From: Pikeienuella piscinae | GTDB taxonomy: Bacteria; Pseudomonadota; Alphaproteobacteria; Rhodobacterales; Rhodobacteraceae | Direction: 5' to 3' | Assembly: GCF_011044155.1 (NCBI RefSeq) | Contig: NZ_CP049056.1 | Coordinates: forward strand, 868,001-932,000 | DNA length: 64,000 nucleotides | Shown here: positions 17,455 through 27,341 of the stretch, piece by piece | Layout of the letters: the number at the start of each line of letters is the position of its first letter | Position numbering within the stretch: the first letter of the stretch is position 1 | Notes under the pieces: model-generated | The model's input: only the letters and a program-made list of their open reading frames with translations | Told to the model about the DNA's origin: nothing | Database searches by the model: none | Translations under genes and position numbers: made by a program

Positions 17455-18791
17455 CAGCGCGCCGCGTAGATCTCGGCGAGCCGGGCCACCGCGTCATCGG
17501 GCGAAAGCTCCACCGTCTCGCCGGTCTTGCGGCGGGTCAGCTCGACCTGGCCGGATTTCAGCCCGCGCGGGCCGATGGTGACGCGCCATGGCAGGCCGAT
17601 GAGATCCATCGTAGCGAATTTCGACCCGGCGCGTTCCTCCCGATCATCATAGAGCGGATCGACGCCGGCGGCTTTCAGCTTCGTGTAGATATCGTCGCAT
17701 GCGGCGTCGGTGGCGGCGTCGCCCTGACGGAGATTGACGACCCCGGCGCCGAAGGGCGTGACCCCTTCTGGCCAGATAATGCCCTTCTCGTCATGGCTCG
17801 CCTCGATGATCGCGCCGGCGAGGCGGCTGACGCCGATGCCGTGGCTGCCCATGTGGACAGCAACCTGCGCGCCGGTCTCGTCGGTGACGGTGGCGCCCAT
17901 CGGCTCCGAATACTTCGTGCCGAAATAGAAGATCTGCCCGACTTCGATGCCACGCGCGGAGCGGCGGCGCTCCTCCGGGATCTCGGCGAATTTCGCCTCG
18001 TCATGGGTCTCGTCGGTGCGAGCGTAGCGGGAGGTGAACTCTTCGAGCACGCCCCGGCATTCGGCGATGTCGTCATAGTCGATGGCGCGGTCGCCGAATT
18101 TCAGATCGGTGATGGCGCTGTCGTAGAACACCTCCGACTCGCCCGTTTCCGCCAGGACGAGAAACTCGTGCGTGTAGTCGCCGCCGATCGGGCCGCCATC
18201 GGCGCGCATCGGGATCGCCTGAAGGCCCATGCGCTCATATGTGCGAAGATAGCTGACCAGGTGGCGGTTATAGGCGTGGAGCGCGGCCTCTTTCGTCAGG
18301 TCGAAATTGTAACCGTCCTTCATCAGGAACTCGCGGCCGCGCATGACGCCGAAACGCGGCCGCACTTCGTCGCGGAATTTCCACTGGATGTGGTAGAGTG
18401 TCAGCGGCAGCGCCTTGTAGGAGCCGACATAGGAGCGGAAGATGTCGGTGATCAGCTCCTCGTTCGTAGGGCCGTAGAGCATGTCGCGCTTGTGGCGGTC
18501 GGTGATGCGCAGCATCTCCTCGCCGTAATCGTCGTAGCGCCCGCTCTCGCGCCAGAGATCGGCGGATTGGATCGTCGGCATCAGCATCGGGATATGGCCG
18601 GCGCGCTGCTGCTCCTCATGCACGATGCGCTCGATCCGGCTGAGCACCTTGAAGCCCAGCGGCAGCCAGGAATAGATCCCCGCGCTCGCCTGCCGGATCA
18701 TCCCCGCCCGGAGCATCAGGCGATGCGAGACGATCTGCGCCTCGGCCGGCGTTTCTTTCAGGACGGGCAGGAAATAACGGGAAAGACGCAT
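17454..18791 (-). CDS. proS: Prolyl-tRNA synthetase (short, alphaproteobacterial type)
   Basis: A 445-residue class II aminoacyl-tRNA synthetase charging tRNA-Pro. Motif 2 is in [20 protein letters not shown] and the C-terminal anticodon-binding domain starts near residue 340. The length is well below the about 570 residues of the E. coli type because the cis-editing insertion (INS) between motifs 2 and 3 is absent, as is normal in alphaproteobacteria. First gene of the lol unit. Confidence 0.96.
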   Translation of the reverse strand: MRLSRYFLPVLKETPAEAQIVSHRLMLRAGMIRQASAGIYSWLPLGFKVLSRIERIVHEEQQRAGHIPMLMPTIQSADLWRESGRYDDYGEEMLRITDRHKRDMLYGPTNEELITDIFRSYVGSYKALPLTLYHIQWKFRDEVRPRFGVMRGREFLMKDGYNFDLTKEAALHAYNRHLVSYLRTYERMGLQAIPMRADGGPIGGDYTHEFLVLAETGESEVFYDSAITDLKFGDRAIDYDDIAECRGVLEEFTSRYARTDETHDEAKFAEIPEERRRSARGIEVGQIFYFGTKYSEPMGATVTDETGAQVAVHMGSHGIGVSRLAGAIIEASHDEKGIIWPEGVTPFGAGVVNLRQGDAATDAACDDIYTKLKAAGVDPLYDDREERAGSKFATMDLIGLPWRVTIGPRGLKSGQVELTRRKTGETVELSPDDAVARLAEIYAAR

Positions 18792-19067
18792 GACGCTCCG
18801 CTTTCAGTGTTTCACCGCGCCGGTTTAGGCGAGCATGGACACCGGCGCAATCGGGCGCATGCCGTCAGCGCGCCGGCGACGGAAGTTGCGGCGATTGATG
18901 GACGGATCGGAAAACGAACAACCATAAATCAGCCATTATTCCGGGTACATTCCATTTTCAGGCGGGATTCGCGACGTTTTCGACTCAGGATCGTTGACAT
19001 TTCGTCGAAAAAACCGGAGGTATGCCCGGTGGAAGTCTGTGTGTAATTTTGTCGAGATGGGGAAACC

Positions 19068-19706
19068 ATGAACAGAATGTCAATTTTCGCGGCCGTCGCG
19101 GCCGTAGGAGCCGTGTTTGCGAGTCCGGCCGCCGCCGTCGTTGTGAGCGGATCCGTCGACAGCCCCGCCAACGCGGACTTCAAGAAGCTCTTCACGCCGT
19201 TCGATGAGTCGAACCCGGACAACACGGTTGGCGGGAACAACTTCAACGACAACGTCCTTTACGCCTTCGACGAAGATCAGAACATCGTTCTGGGCGATCT
19301 TCTCGAAGTCGACTTTGGCGACGACATCGCCGCGGGCACGATGGTGGCCTCGCACTACGTCTTCTATGATCCGAAGAACACAAAGCGCCTGAAGGGCAGC
19401 ATCGAGTTCGACGCGAAGATTCTCGGCGTCGCCTCTTCGAAGGGCCTTCTGGACGCGAGCGATTTCCTCGCGAACAATCTGGTCACCTATGTGAGCCGGG
19501 ACCTGCGGGGGCTGGAGGGCAACGACTCCCTCTCGTTCTCGGACAACATTCTCAACGTGAACTTCTATGCGGGCAGCCCAGGCGATTACATTCGCGTATT
19601 CACCGAGCGGTCGGTGACCGCGGCCGTCCCGATCCCGGCCGCTCTGCCGCTGCTTGCAAGCGCGCTTTTCGGGCTCGGTTTCGTCGGACGCCGTCGGCGC
19701 GCCTGA
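19068..19706 (+). CDS. Secreted VPLPA-CTERM sorting-domain protein
   Basis: A 212-residue exported protein. The N-terminal signal peptide is MNRMSIFAAVAAVGAVFASP and continues to about AAA. The C-terminus has the tripartite sorting signal VPIPAALPLLASALFGLGFV followed by RRRRA, matching the VPLPA-CTERM class found in Rhodobacterales exosortase systems. The middle (residues 25-185) is acidic, rich in Asp/Asn, and matches no family I recognise. Such proteins are processed by an exosortase and can be linked to the envelope or extracellular matrix. A GGGGAAA ribosome site precedes the ATG. A TTGACA (18994-18999) lies upstream with only a poor -10. No exosortase gene is in the window. A strong terminator follows. 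Confidence 0.82.
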   Translation: MNRMSIFAAVAAVGAVFASPAAAVVVSGSVDSPANADFKKLFTPFDESNPDNTVGGNNFNDNVLYAFDEDQNIVLGDLLEVDFGDDIAAGTMVASHYVFYDPKNTKRLKGSIEFDAKILGVASSKGLLDASDFLANNLVTYVSRDLRGLEGNDSLSFSDNILNVNFYAGSPGDYIRVFTERSVTAAVPIPAALPLLASALFGLGFVGRRRRA

Positions 19707-19730
19707 TCCCGCTATCGGCCTGAGACCCAG

Positions 19731-19758
19731 AACCCCGCGCCCAGGGCGCGGGGTTTTT
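19731..19758 (+). terminator. Rho-independent terminator of the VPLPA-CTERM gene
   Basis: An 11-bp stem, AACCCCGCGCC (19731-19741) with GGCGCGGGGTT (19745-19755), has a 3-nt loop and runs into TTTTT. It lies 25 nt after the stop and separates the gene from the convergent ppx. Confidence 0.9.
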
Positions 19759-19780
19759 CGTTCTGGCGCTCTCTTTGCGA

Positions 19781-21298
19781 TCAGGCGATGAAAACCGGCT
19801 CCAGCCTCAGCGCGCCGGCGAGCGCGCCAAGCCGGCGCTTCACCCGCTCGCCGGCGAGATCGGCCACGGCGGGCGCGAAACTCAGCGTAAGGCGCCCGTC
19901 GCCGACGCGCAGCGGGCAATCTCCGAGCGTGCCGATGGCGGAGCCGGAAACCATCGCCCCGAGCCGGGCGGCGCGGCCGACGATCTCGGCCTCACGCCGC
20001 GCATCGGCGTCCATCAGCGCAACGGAAGCCGCCTCCGCCGCTTGCAGATCGCCCTTGTAGCGATGCATCAGCGCGGCCCCGAGAAAGAGCCGGCCACGAT
20101 GGCCGACGCCGGCGAGATTGCCGCGACTGACGGTGCCGAAACAGGCGGTGACGCGAAAGTCGGGATGCGCCCGCCAGTTCACGTCATGGAGCAGGCACAC
20201 CGCCTCCGCCAGCCGCATCCGATCGGCGTTGAAGCCGTTCAGAAGGGGGCGCATCCATGTGAACAACTCCGCCCCGAAGCCGGGACAGCGGGCGTGGCGG
20301 GCTTCCATCGCCGTGGCGGCGGCGATCAGCGGCTCCTCCGCGCGCATCGACGCCGCCATCCGCTCGTAGATCATCCCCTCACGCACGCCGAACGCCGAAA
20401 TGTCCACGCTTCCGGGCGTCAGCTCGGCCATCAGGCGTTTCAAGGCCCGCGCGCCGCCGACCATCGATGGGATGCGCGAGTTCGAAACCTCAGCGGCTTT
20501 CTTGATCGCCGCCGGCGGCTCGGACAGCGCCCAATCGCAGAGCCCGTGCGCCTCCTTCGGGGTCATCTCGAAGCCCTGCAGAACGTGGAACGGATAGCCG
20601 GCCCGCGACATCCCCGCCTTGGCCAGCGCCCGCCAGGCGCCGCCGACGAGAATCAGCCGCGAAGCTTTCGGCGCGAACGGCGCGGCGGCGGCGGAGAGCG
20701 CACGCATCGCGCGCTGGCTGAGCGGCCCGTCGCCTTCGCCGAAAAGCAGGTGGCCGGCGGGAACCGACACCGTGGCGCCGACGGCGCCGACCGCCACCTC
20801 GGCGAGTTCGAGCGACGCGCCGCCGAGATCGGCGACGACGCCCTCGGCGGCGGGCCAGCCGAAAAGCACGCCCTCGGCGGCGAGCTTCGCCTCCTCCGGC
20901 CCAGTGACGACGCGAATCGAAATGTCGAGCTCTCGCGACAGCGCATCGCGGTATTCCGGCCCGTCCTCGGCCTCACGCAGCGCGGCGGTGGCGAAAACGA
21001 TCAGCTCGGAGACGCCGATCCGACGTGAAAGCGAGACATAGCGCCGAAGCGCCGCGCGCGCCGCCGCCCTGCCGTCCGCGTTGAGCCGGCCGGTCTCGCT
21101 TAACCCGCGGCCCAGGCCGCAGATCACCTTCTCATTGAAGAAATAGTCGGGGCTGCGCACGCCGTCCTCGAACACAACGAGGCGGATCGAGTTCGAACCG
21201 ATGTCGATCACCCCGACGAGCCCCATCGCCGGGGTCGCCGCGGGGTGCGGCGGCGTCTCCGAGGCTATCGGGGCGGCGGCCTGATCTGGCGCGGTCAA
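19781..21298 (-). CDS. ppx: Exopolyphosphatase / pppGpp phosphohydrolase family protein (Ppx/GppA)
   Basis: 505 residues of the ASKHA-fold Ppx/GppA family, which hydrolyses polyphosphate or pppGpp. The N-terminal phosphate-1 motif VIDIGSNSIRLVVFE and VVADLGGASLELAEV (phosphate-2) are intact. A C-terminal HD-like helical region has LHDVNWRAHPDFR. The start used is TTG (21298), preceded by GGAG with a 7-nt gap; an internal ATG at 21226 just before the first motif is an alternative. Transcribed ahead of nothing obvious; hdaA and the AI-2E permease lie upstream on the same strand. Confidence 0.88.
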   Translation of the reverse strand: MTAPDQAAAPIASETPPHPAATPAMGLVGVIDIGSNSIRLVVFEDGVRSPDYFFNEKVICGLGRGLSETGRLNADGRAAARAALRRYVSLSRRIGVSELIVFATAALREAEDGPEYRDALSRELDISIRVVTGPEEAKLAAEGVLFGWPAAEGVVADLGGASLELAEVAVGAVGATVSVPAGHLLFGEGDGPLSQRAMRALSAAAAPFAPKASRLILVGGAWRALAKAGMSRAGYPFHVLQGFEMTPKEAHGLCDWALSEPPAAIKKAAEVSNSRIPSMVGGARALKRLMAELTPGSVDISAFGVREGMIYERMAASMRAEEPLIAAATAMEARHARCPGFGAELFTWMRPLLNGFNADRMRLAEAVCLLHDVNWRAHPDFRVTACFGTVSRGNLAGVGHRGRLFLGAALMHRYKGDLQAAEAASVALMDADARREAEIVGRAARLGAMVSGSAIGTLGDCPLRVGDGRLTLSFAPAVADLAGERVKRRLGALAGALRLEPVFIA

Positions 21299-21455
21299 GG
21301 GCGGTCTCCGGGTCCGGCGCGGCTCGGGCCGTTAGAACGGCGCCGCGTGGCCGGGTCAAGCCGCCTTTAGTCGCGCTCATCCCCCTTTCGCCGCCCGCGG
21401 CGCGATGCGGCGTTCCCCGTCCCGGCCGTGGCCGGCGCGCGGGTGGGCGGGCGGC

Positions 21456-22130
21456 CTAGAGCCCCGTCACCTCTTTCACGAAGGGAAGCGTGATCCGCCG
21501 CCCGGCGTCGAGCGCCGCCTCGTCCAGTCGCGCGACGGTCGCGGCGGCGGCGGCGGCGGAGCGTTCGATCCGCCGGCCGAGAAAGCGCAGGACCCCTTCG
21601 TCGACCTGTAGCCCGCGATCATGGAAATGCTTGGCGAGAAGATCGGCGATCAGCGCCTCGTCGGGCGGCTCCAGCGACGCGCTCATCGCGCCGGCGAGGC
21701 GCGAGGCGAGGTCCGGCATGCGGATCGGCCAGCTCTGCGGCGCGCCCCTCCCGGTGATCAGCAGCGCCGCGCCCTCCGCCCGCGCGAGGTTGATGAGGTG
21801 AAAGAGCGCGGCTTCGGCCCGCGCGTCGCCGCCGATCCGGTCGGCGTCCTCGACCGCGGCGGCGCCGGCGGCGACCAGCGCCGGCGGGTCGGCGGGGTCG
21901 AGCGTCGCGGCGGCGACGCGCTCGGCGCCGGTCTCGCCGGCCCAGACATGCGCGAGATGCGTCTTGCCCGCCCCTTCCGGCCCGGTCAGCGTCAGGAGCC
22001 CGTTCGGCCAGCTTCGCCAACGGTCGATCAGCGCCACCGCGGCGGCGTTCGATGCGGAGACGCGAAACGCCTCACGCCCCCGCGCCGGCCGCTTTGGCAG
22101 GGCGAGGCCGAGCGGGATCTGCGCGCTCAT
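21456..22130 (-). CDS. hdaA: DnaA-related regulatory AAA+ protein (HdaA-like)
   Basis: 224 residues corresponding to the ATPase domain of DnaA without the DNA-binding domain IV. Walker A is GPEGAGKT (50-57). The N-terminal QIPLGLAL (residues 4-11) resembles the sliding-clamp-binding motif of Hda. HdaA works with the DNA clamp to make DnaA hydrolyse ATP, preventing re-initiation of replication. Its ATG overlaps the stop of the upstream permease gene (ATGA), a common pairing in Rhodobacterales. The start is chosen for the overlap and the clamp motif; a longer frame upstream lies inside the permease gene. Confidence 0.87.
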   Translation of the reverse strand: MSAQIPLGLALPKRPARGREAFRVSASNAAAVALIDRWRSWPNGLLTLTGPEGAGKTHLAHVWAGETGAERVAAATLDPADPPALVAAGAAAVEDADRIGGDARAEAALFHLINLARAEGAALLITGRGAPQSWPIRMPDLASRLAGAMSASLEPPDEALIADLLAKHFHDRGLQVDEGVLRFLGRRIERSAAAAAATVARLDEAALDAGRRITLPFVKEVTGL

Positions 22131-23200
22131 GGTCCGCTGTCGCCGCGCTGGCCGCGATAGAGGGCGCCCTGCTTGTATTTGCCAATCGAAAAGCGAAGGA
22201 AAACACCGATCACCGCCGCCGCCGGAACCGCGATCAGGAGCCCGGTGAAGCCGAAAAGCGCGCCGAATGCGGAGAGCGCGAACATCAGCCACACCGGATG
22301 CAAGCCGACCGAGCCGCCGACCAGTTTCGGTGTCAGGAAATTCCCCTCGACCGCCTGGCCGGCGGCGAAGATCGCCGCCGTCGCGACGACCCAGACCGGG
22401 TCGTTCCAGAAATAGAACAGCGCGATCCCGACAGAGAGCGCGCCGCCGAAGATGGAGCCGACAAAGGGGATGAAGGAGATCAACCCGGCGAAAAACCCGA
22501 CCAGCAGACCGAAGGGAAGCTGGATCAGCGTCAGCGCGAGGGCGTAGAACCCGCCGAGGATCAGGCAGACCGTCACCTGACCGCGCACGAACCCCGCGAG
22601 CACGCGGTCGACCTCGCCCGCCAGCCAGCGGATCTCGTCGCGGTGCTGGCGCGGCAGCATGTCGTCGATGCGGGCGATCATGTTGTCCCAGTCCAGCAGC
22701 AGGTAGAACGCGACCACCGGCGTCACCACCATCAGCGCAACGACCTGGAACCCGGCGAGACTGACCGACCAGGCGCCCTGAAGGACGCCGACGGAAATAT
22801 CCTTGATCTGGCTCTGCGCCTGATTCAGCCCCTTGGTCAGCGCCGCGCCGAGGGCGCCGTCCTGGTCGAAAAGCGGCGCGACGCGCGTTTCCACGAATTC
22901 ACGGGCGGCGTTGAAAAGCTCGGGGGCGGCGTCAATCGCAAGCTGTATCTGATTGATAAGCAGGGGAATCAGGATAATCAGCGCTATCGTCGCAACGATG
23001 AAGGCCACGGCCGTGACGATCACGGTGGCGAGAACGCGCGACAGGCCCCGCCGCTCCAGCCGGTCCGCCAGCGGGTCGGTGAAATAGGCGATCCCGGCGG
23101 CGAGCACGAAAGGAAGAAGGACGTTCGACAGCAGAACGAGCAGGATGATCAGGATGATCAACCCCAACAACCACCAGACCGCCTGTTCCCGCATTGTCAT
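22127..23200 (-). CDS. AI-2E family transporter (PerM/TqsA-like)
   Basis: 357 residues from an ATG with GGGAG about 8 nt upstream. An eight-helix layout is visible: an N-terminal pair (about residues 7-45), a hairpin near 60-82, a long amphipathic middle with DNMIARIDDMLPRQHRDEI, and C-terminal helices including LPFGLLVGFFAGLISFIPFVG, which carries the family's Pro-phi-Gly pattern. Members export autoinducer-2 or act as Na+/H+ antiporters or general permeases; substrate is not predictable. Coupled with hdaA. Confidence 0.88.
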   Translation of the reverse strand: MTMREQAVWWLLGLIILIILLVLLSNVLLPFVLAAGIAYFTDPLADRLERRGLSRVLATVIVTAVAFIVATIALIILIPLLINQIQLAIDAAPELFNAAREFVETRVAPLFDQDGALGAALTKGLNQAQSQIKDISVGVLQGAWSVSLAGFQVVALMVVTPVVAFYLLLDWDNMIARIDDMLPRQHRDEIRWLAGEVDRVLAGFVRGQVTVCLILGGFYALALTLIQLPFGLLVGFFAGLISFIPFVGSIFGGALSVGIALFYFWNDPVWVVATAAIFAAGQAVEGNFLTPKLVGGSVGLHPVWLMFALSAFGALFGFTGLLIAVPAAAVIGVFLRFSIGKYKQGALYRGQRGDSGP

Positions 23201-23343
23201 CGCGCCGCTCCCTTTCGCCGCTTGATGGGGCTTCGGGCCGGCGCGGTCAACAGCGGGGCGCGCCGGAGCGCGGCGCAAAACCGATCAGGCGCGCGCCGGA
23301 CGGCGGCGCCAGAATGGCGGCGCGAATCGAGAAAGGCGACGCA

Positions 23344-24171
23344 ATGAGCATGGTGGCGAAGACACTCTGGCTGATCGAGACGCGGCTGGCCGCGCCGCCG
23401 TCGCTCGATGAGCTGGCGCGCGTCGCAGGGGTGTCGCGCTTTCATCTCTCCCGCGTCTTCGCGGCGACGGTCGGCCGGCCGCCGATGGCCTATTGCCGCG
23501 CGCGGCGGCTGACGGAGGCGGCGCGGGCGCTCGATCTTGGCCTTTCCGTCACGGAGGCGGGGCTGGCCGCCGGGTTCGAAAGCCCGGAAGGGTTCAGTCG
23601 CGCCTTCCGCGAGGAATTCGGGCGCGCGCCCTCCGCGCTGAGGGCCGGCGGCGGACTCGCGGCGCTCGCGCTCACCACCGTTCATTCATTGAAGGATCAG
23701 ACCATGACCACGCTCGCCCCGCCCAGCATGGAGACCCGCGGCCCCTTCGCCGTCGCCGGCCTGCGCGCCAGCTACACGGAAGAGACCGCTGGCGAAATTC
23801 CGGCGCTCTGGGGGGCGTTCGCGCCGCATCTCGCGGCGCTGGACGGCGCCGAGCCGGGCGTCGCCTATGGCGTCTGCATCCACGACCCCGAGACAGGGGC
23901 CATGGATTACATGGCCGCCGCCTGGCTCGCCGAGGGGGCGGAGACGCCGAACGGGCTGGAGACGCTGCGCGTGCCCGGCGGGCGCTATGCGGTGTTCACG
24001 CATGAGGGCCATATTTCGGAAATCCGCCGAACGACGCGCGCAATTTTCGAGGACTGGCTCCCGCGCTCCGGCGAAACGCCGGCCGGAACGCCCGACTTCG
24101 AACGCTATCCGCCGAGTTTTGACCCCGCGAGCGGGACGGGGCCGGTGGAGATATGGATTCCCCTGCGCTGA
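23344..24171 (+). CDS. AraC-type regulator with GyrI-like effector domain
   Basis: 275 residues from ATG 23344, chosen because GAAAGG lies about 7 nt upstream. The N-terminal AraC/XylS double helix-turn-helix spans about residues 5-105 (LARVAGVSRFHLSRVFAATV and the second helix in AAGFESPEGFSRAFREEFGR). It is followed by a GyrI-like/integron-cassette small-molecule-binding fold (about 122-275) with the terminal GPVEIWIPL strand. This is the Rob/SoxS-like DNA-binding plus sensor layout, with the DNA-binding part first. It probably senses a hydrophobic compound. No target gene is adjacent. Confidence 0.88.
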   Translation: MSMVAKTLWLIETRLAAPPSLDELARVAGVSRFHLSRVFAATVGRPPMAYCRARRLTEAARALDLGLSVTEAGLAAGFESPEGFSRAFREEFGRAPSALRAGGGLAALALTTVHSLKDQTMTTLAPPSMETRGPFAVAGLRASYTEETAGEIPALWGAFAPHLAALDGAEPGVAYGVCIHDPETGAMDYMAAAWLAEGAETPNGLETLRVPGGRYAVFTHEGHISEIRRTTRAIFEDWLPRSGETPAGTPDFERYPPSFDPASGTGPVEIWIPLR

Positions 24172-24196
24172 AGGCGTCGGGCGCGGGCGGGCCGCC

Positions 24197-24970
24197 CTAC
24201 CCGTCCGCGAGGAACTGCTCCTTGAGGATCCGCTCGTTCAGCCCGTGGCCGGGGTCGTAGAGGAGGTTGATCTCGATCTGCTGGTGGAAGGAGACCTCGA
24301 CTTTCGAGATCTGCCGCACCTCGGTCGAATCCGCGACCGCGAGGATCGGGCGTTTTGATTCCTCTAGCGCCTCGATCAACACCACCGCGTCCTGCGGCAG
24401 CACCGCGCCGCGCCAGCGCCGGGGCCGGAAGGCGGATATCGGCGTCAGCGCCATCAGTTTGCTCTCGATCGGCAGGATCGGCCCGTGGGCGGAAAGATTG
24501 TAGGCGGTGGAGCCGGCGGGCGTCGCGATCAGCGCGCCGTCGCAGATCAACTCCCGCATTCTCTCGCGCCCATCGACGCTGATGCGCAGCTTCGCGGCCT
24601 GGAAGGTCATCCGCAGGAGCGACACCTCGTTGATCGCCAGCGCCTCCGTCGACATCCCGTTCACCGTCGTCGCCTTCATTCTGAGCGGGAAGATCGTGGT
24701 TCTTTCCGCGGCGTTGAGGCGGGTGTGGATGTCGTCCTCGCCGTAGTCGTTCATCATGAAGCCGACCGAGCCGCGGTTCATACCGTAGACCGGGGCCTCC
24801 AGATGCAATGTGTCGTGAAGCGTGTGCAGCATGAATCCGTCGCCGCCGAGCGCGACGATGACATCCGCCTGCGCCGCGGCGACCTGGCCATAGCGACCGG
24901 TCATCGTCGTAAGCGCCTCCTGCGCGCTTGGCGCGTTCGACGCGGTGAAGTGGATCTTGTCATAAGCCAT
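24197..24970 (-). CDS. nadK: NAD kinase
   Basis: 257 residues from ATG 24970 with a GGGGGAA site upstream. Phosphorylates NAD to NADP using ATP or polyphosphate. The catalytic GGDG motif is at residues 42-45 (ALGGDGFMLHTLH). The conserved AINEVSLLR (NE/D motif) and the TPAGSTAYNLSAHGPI segment are present. Full length for the short alphaproteobacterial form. Convergent with the AraC gene. Confidence 0.95.
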   Translation of the reverse strand: MAYDKIHFTASNAPSAQEALTTMTGRYGQVAAAQADVIVALGGDGFMLHTLHDTLHLEAPVYGMNRGSVGFMMNDYGEDDIHTRLNAAERTTIFPLRMKATTVNGMSTEALAINEVSLLRMTFQAAKLRISVDGRERMRELICDGALIATPAGSTAYNLSAHGPILPIESKLMALTPISAFRPRRWRGAVLPQDAVVLIEALEESKRPILAVADSTEVRQISKVEVSFHQQIEINLLYDPGHGLNERILKEQFLADG

Positions 24971-25095
24971 CGCGGCGCTTCCCCCTCTGTGCCGGGGCCG
25001 GGCCCCATGCCGCGCCGACCTTGCCGGGCTTTGCGCAAAGGCGCAATCGCCGCGCGAGAGGCTTTCGCGCGCGGCGTGCATTTCAGTAAGCCGCC

Positions 25096-25776
25096 CTATT
25101 TGAGGAAACGCCCGATCACGTCGTCGAGCGGCGAGCCGTCGCCATCGGCGTCGAGCATCTGCAAGAGCTGGCCTAGACCGCCGCCCGGCGCCGCTCCGGC
25201 ACGTCCGCCGCCGCCAGTTAGCGCCGCCATGATCCCGCCGAGCGCTCCGCCCTCGCCAGAAGAAGCCCCGCCGAGCGCGCCGAGAAGATCGCCGAGACCG
25301 GCGCCGGCCCGATCGCCGCCCGCGACCTCCATTCCGCCGATCGCGGCGTCGATCTCCTCATCCGGCGCCGCGCGCTGCATCCCGCCCTGAAGCATGGCGG
25401 CCAGCGCCGGCGTGAACGCCTCGGCCTTTTCCGGCGGCGCGCCGGTTTTCACCGCCGCGGCGCGGGCGAGTTCGGGAGCCGCCTGCCGGTCGCCGAAAAG
25501 CTGGCTGAGGAAGTCCTCGCCCGCGACGCGGGCCTCGGGCGCGGCGGCCACGGTCGGCGCGTCGTAATAGCCAGCCTGGCCTTGACCCTGAAGCTGGCCA
25601 AGCACGACGCCGAGACCACCCTCCTCGGCCGCCTTTCGCTTGACGCCGCCGGAGATCGCCGGGGCGATCTGCGCCGCCAACGCCTCCGTCATCGCCGGGT
25701 CGAGGCCGAAGGCGCGGCCGAGATCGGCCAGCCCGCGCCCGCCCTGCGCCTGATTCAGAAGATCGAGAAGCGACAT
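25096..25776 (-). CDS. DUF937 family protein
   Basis: 226 residues, cytosolic, with no signal peptide. The N-terminus ([20 protein letters not shown], then helices with [20 protein letters not shown]) matches the DUF937 pattern of paired helices. A second helical unit occupies about residues 85-140. The C-terminal third is an Ala/Gly-rich low-complexity stretch (about 150-205) ending in [15 protein letters not shown]. Function is unknown for the family. It is divergent from glyA. Confidence 0.75.
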   Translation of the reverse strand: MSLLDLLNQAQGGRGLADLGRAFGLDPAMTEALAAQIAPAISGGVKRKAAEEGGLGVVLGQLQGQGQAGYYDAPTVAAAPEARVAGEDFLSQLFGDRQAAPELARAAAVKTGAPPEKAEAFTPALAAMLQGGMQRAAPDEEIDAAIGGMEVAGGDRAGAGLGDLLGALGGASSGEGGALGGIMAALTGGGGRAGAAPGGGLGQLLQMLDADGDGSPLDDVIGRFLK

Positions 25777-25974
25777 CGCAAACCCCTGTCAATGAGCGGC
25801 GCTCAGGGCGCCGTCGCCAAGATTACGCGAACAGGCGGCGAAATTGCGTCGAAACCGCGTCCTGGACCGTATCGACCGCCAAAGTGTCGCTTTGCCCCTA
25901 GGCACGCGGGGGCCATTCTTCCTATAGGGGACGCCATGACGCCGCTGCTGGACGACATGAAAGAGAGGACGCCG

Positions 25975-27270
25975 ATGGACGCCGCGACCCGCGATTCACG
26001 CTTTTTCACAGAAACGCTTGAAAGTCGCGATCCGGAGATCGCCGCCGCGCTCGGGCGCGAACTGACCCGCCAGCGCGACGAGATCGAACTGATCGCCTCG
26101 GAGAACATCGTCAGCCGCGCGGTTCTGGAGGCGCAAGGCTCCATCGCCACCAACAAATACGCCGAAGGTTACCCCGGGCGCCGCTATTACGGCGGTTGCC
26201 AGCATGTCGACGTGCTGGAGGAACTGGCGATCGAGCGGGCGAAACAGCTTTTCAATTGCGGCTTCGCGAACGTGCAGCCGAATTCCGGCAGTCAGATGAA
26301 CCAGGCGGCGTTCCTCGCGCTGCTGAAGCCCGGCGACACGTTCATGGGGCTCGATCTCAACGCCGGCGGGCATCTGACGCACGGCTCGCCGGTCAATATG
26401 TCAGGAAAATGGTTCAAAGTCGTGAGCTACGGTGTGCGTGAGGACGACCAGCGCCTCGACATGGACGCGGTGCGCGAGACGGCGCGGCGCGAGAAGCCGA
26501 AGCTGATCCTCGCGGGCGGCACCGCCTACAGCCGCGTCTGGGACTGGGCGGCGTTCCGCGAAATCGCGGACGAGGTCGGCGCCTGGCTGATGGTCGATAT
26601 GGCGCATATCGCCGGGCTGGTGGCGGGCGGCGCGCATCCCTCGCCCCTGCCCCACGCCGATGTGGTGACGACAACGACGCACAAGTCGCTGCGCGGGCCG
26701 CGCGGCGGCATGATCCTGACCAACGACGCGGACATTGCGAAGAAGATCAACTCGGCAGTCTTTCCCGGCCTTCAGGGCGGGCCGCTGATGCATGTGATCG
26801 CCGCGAAGGCGGTGGCCCTCGCCGAAGCGCTCCGGCCCGAATTCCGCGCCTATGCGGCGGCGGTGGTCGCGAACGCGCAGGCGATGGCGGACGAGTTGAT
26901 CAAGGGCGGCGTCGATATCGTCTCCGGCGGCACCGACAACCATCTCTGCCTCGCCGATCTCCGGCCGAAGGGCGTCACCGGCAAGGCGGCGGAAAAGGCG
27001 CTGGGGCGCGCGCATATCACCTGCAACAAGAACGGCGTGCCGTTCGACCCGGAAAAGCCCTTCGTCGCCTCGGGCGTCCGGCTCGGCTCCCCGGCGGGGA
27101 CGACGCGCGGCTTCGGCGAGGCGGAGTTTCGCGAGATATCGCGCATGATCGTCGAAGTTCTGGACGGGCTGGCGGCGGCCGGCGACGAGGGCGACGCCGC
27201 CGTCGAGGGCGCGGTGAAGGAGCGGGTGAAGGCGCTGACCGCGCGCTACCCGATCTACGAGGGGCTCTGA
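25975..27270 (+). CDS. glyA: Serine hydroxymethyltransferase
   Basis: 431 residues. Interconverts serine and glycine with tetrahydrofolate, feeding one-carbon metabolism. The PLP lysine is Lys237 in [16 protein letters not shown], and the [20 protein letters not shown] and [13 protein letters not shown] signatures are intact. The start at 25975 is preferred because AGAGAGGA lies 5-6 nt upstream and the next residues align with the usual FFTETL opening. In-frame ATGs at 25936 (also with a GGGGA site) and 25957 are possible. Confidence 0.96.
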   Translation: MDAATRDSRFFTETLESRDPEIAAALGRELTRQRDEIELIASENIVSRAVLEAQGSIATNKYAEGYPGRRYYGGCQHVDVLEELAIERAKQLFNCGFANVQPNSGSQMNQAAFLALLKPGDTFMGLDLNAGGHLTHGSPVNMSGKWFKVVSYGVREDDQRLDMDAVRETARREKPKLILAGGTAYSRVWDWAAFREIADEVGAWLMVDMAHIAGLVAGGAHPSPLPHADVVTTTTHKSLRGPRGGMILTNDADIAKKINSAVFPGLQGGPLMHVIAAKAVALAEALRPEFRAYAAAVVANAQAMADELIKGGVDIVSGGTDNHLCLADLRPKGVTGKAAEKALGRAHITCNKNGVPFDPEKPFVASGVRLGSPAGTTRGFGEAEFREISRMIVEVLDGLAAAGDEGDAAVEGAVKERVKALTARYPIYEGL

Positions 27271-27341
27271 GCGGCGGCGGCGTCTTGCGGGGTCGCGACG
27301 GTGGCGCGCGCTCCGGGCGCCCGCGCTGAGGGTCCGGGCGC

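Noticed and set aside
18994-19023. TTGACA followed by AGGTAT as promoter of the VPLPA-CTERM gene
   Set aside because: The -35 is good but the -10 is poor, so it is mentioned only under the gene rather than called.
25777-25974. Possible riboswitch before glyA
   Set aside because: I could not find a glycine or SAM aptamer core by eye; only two alternative ribosome sites are visible.
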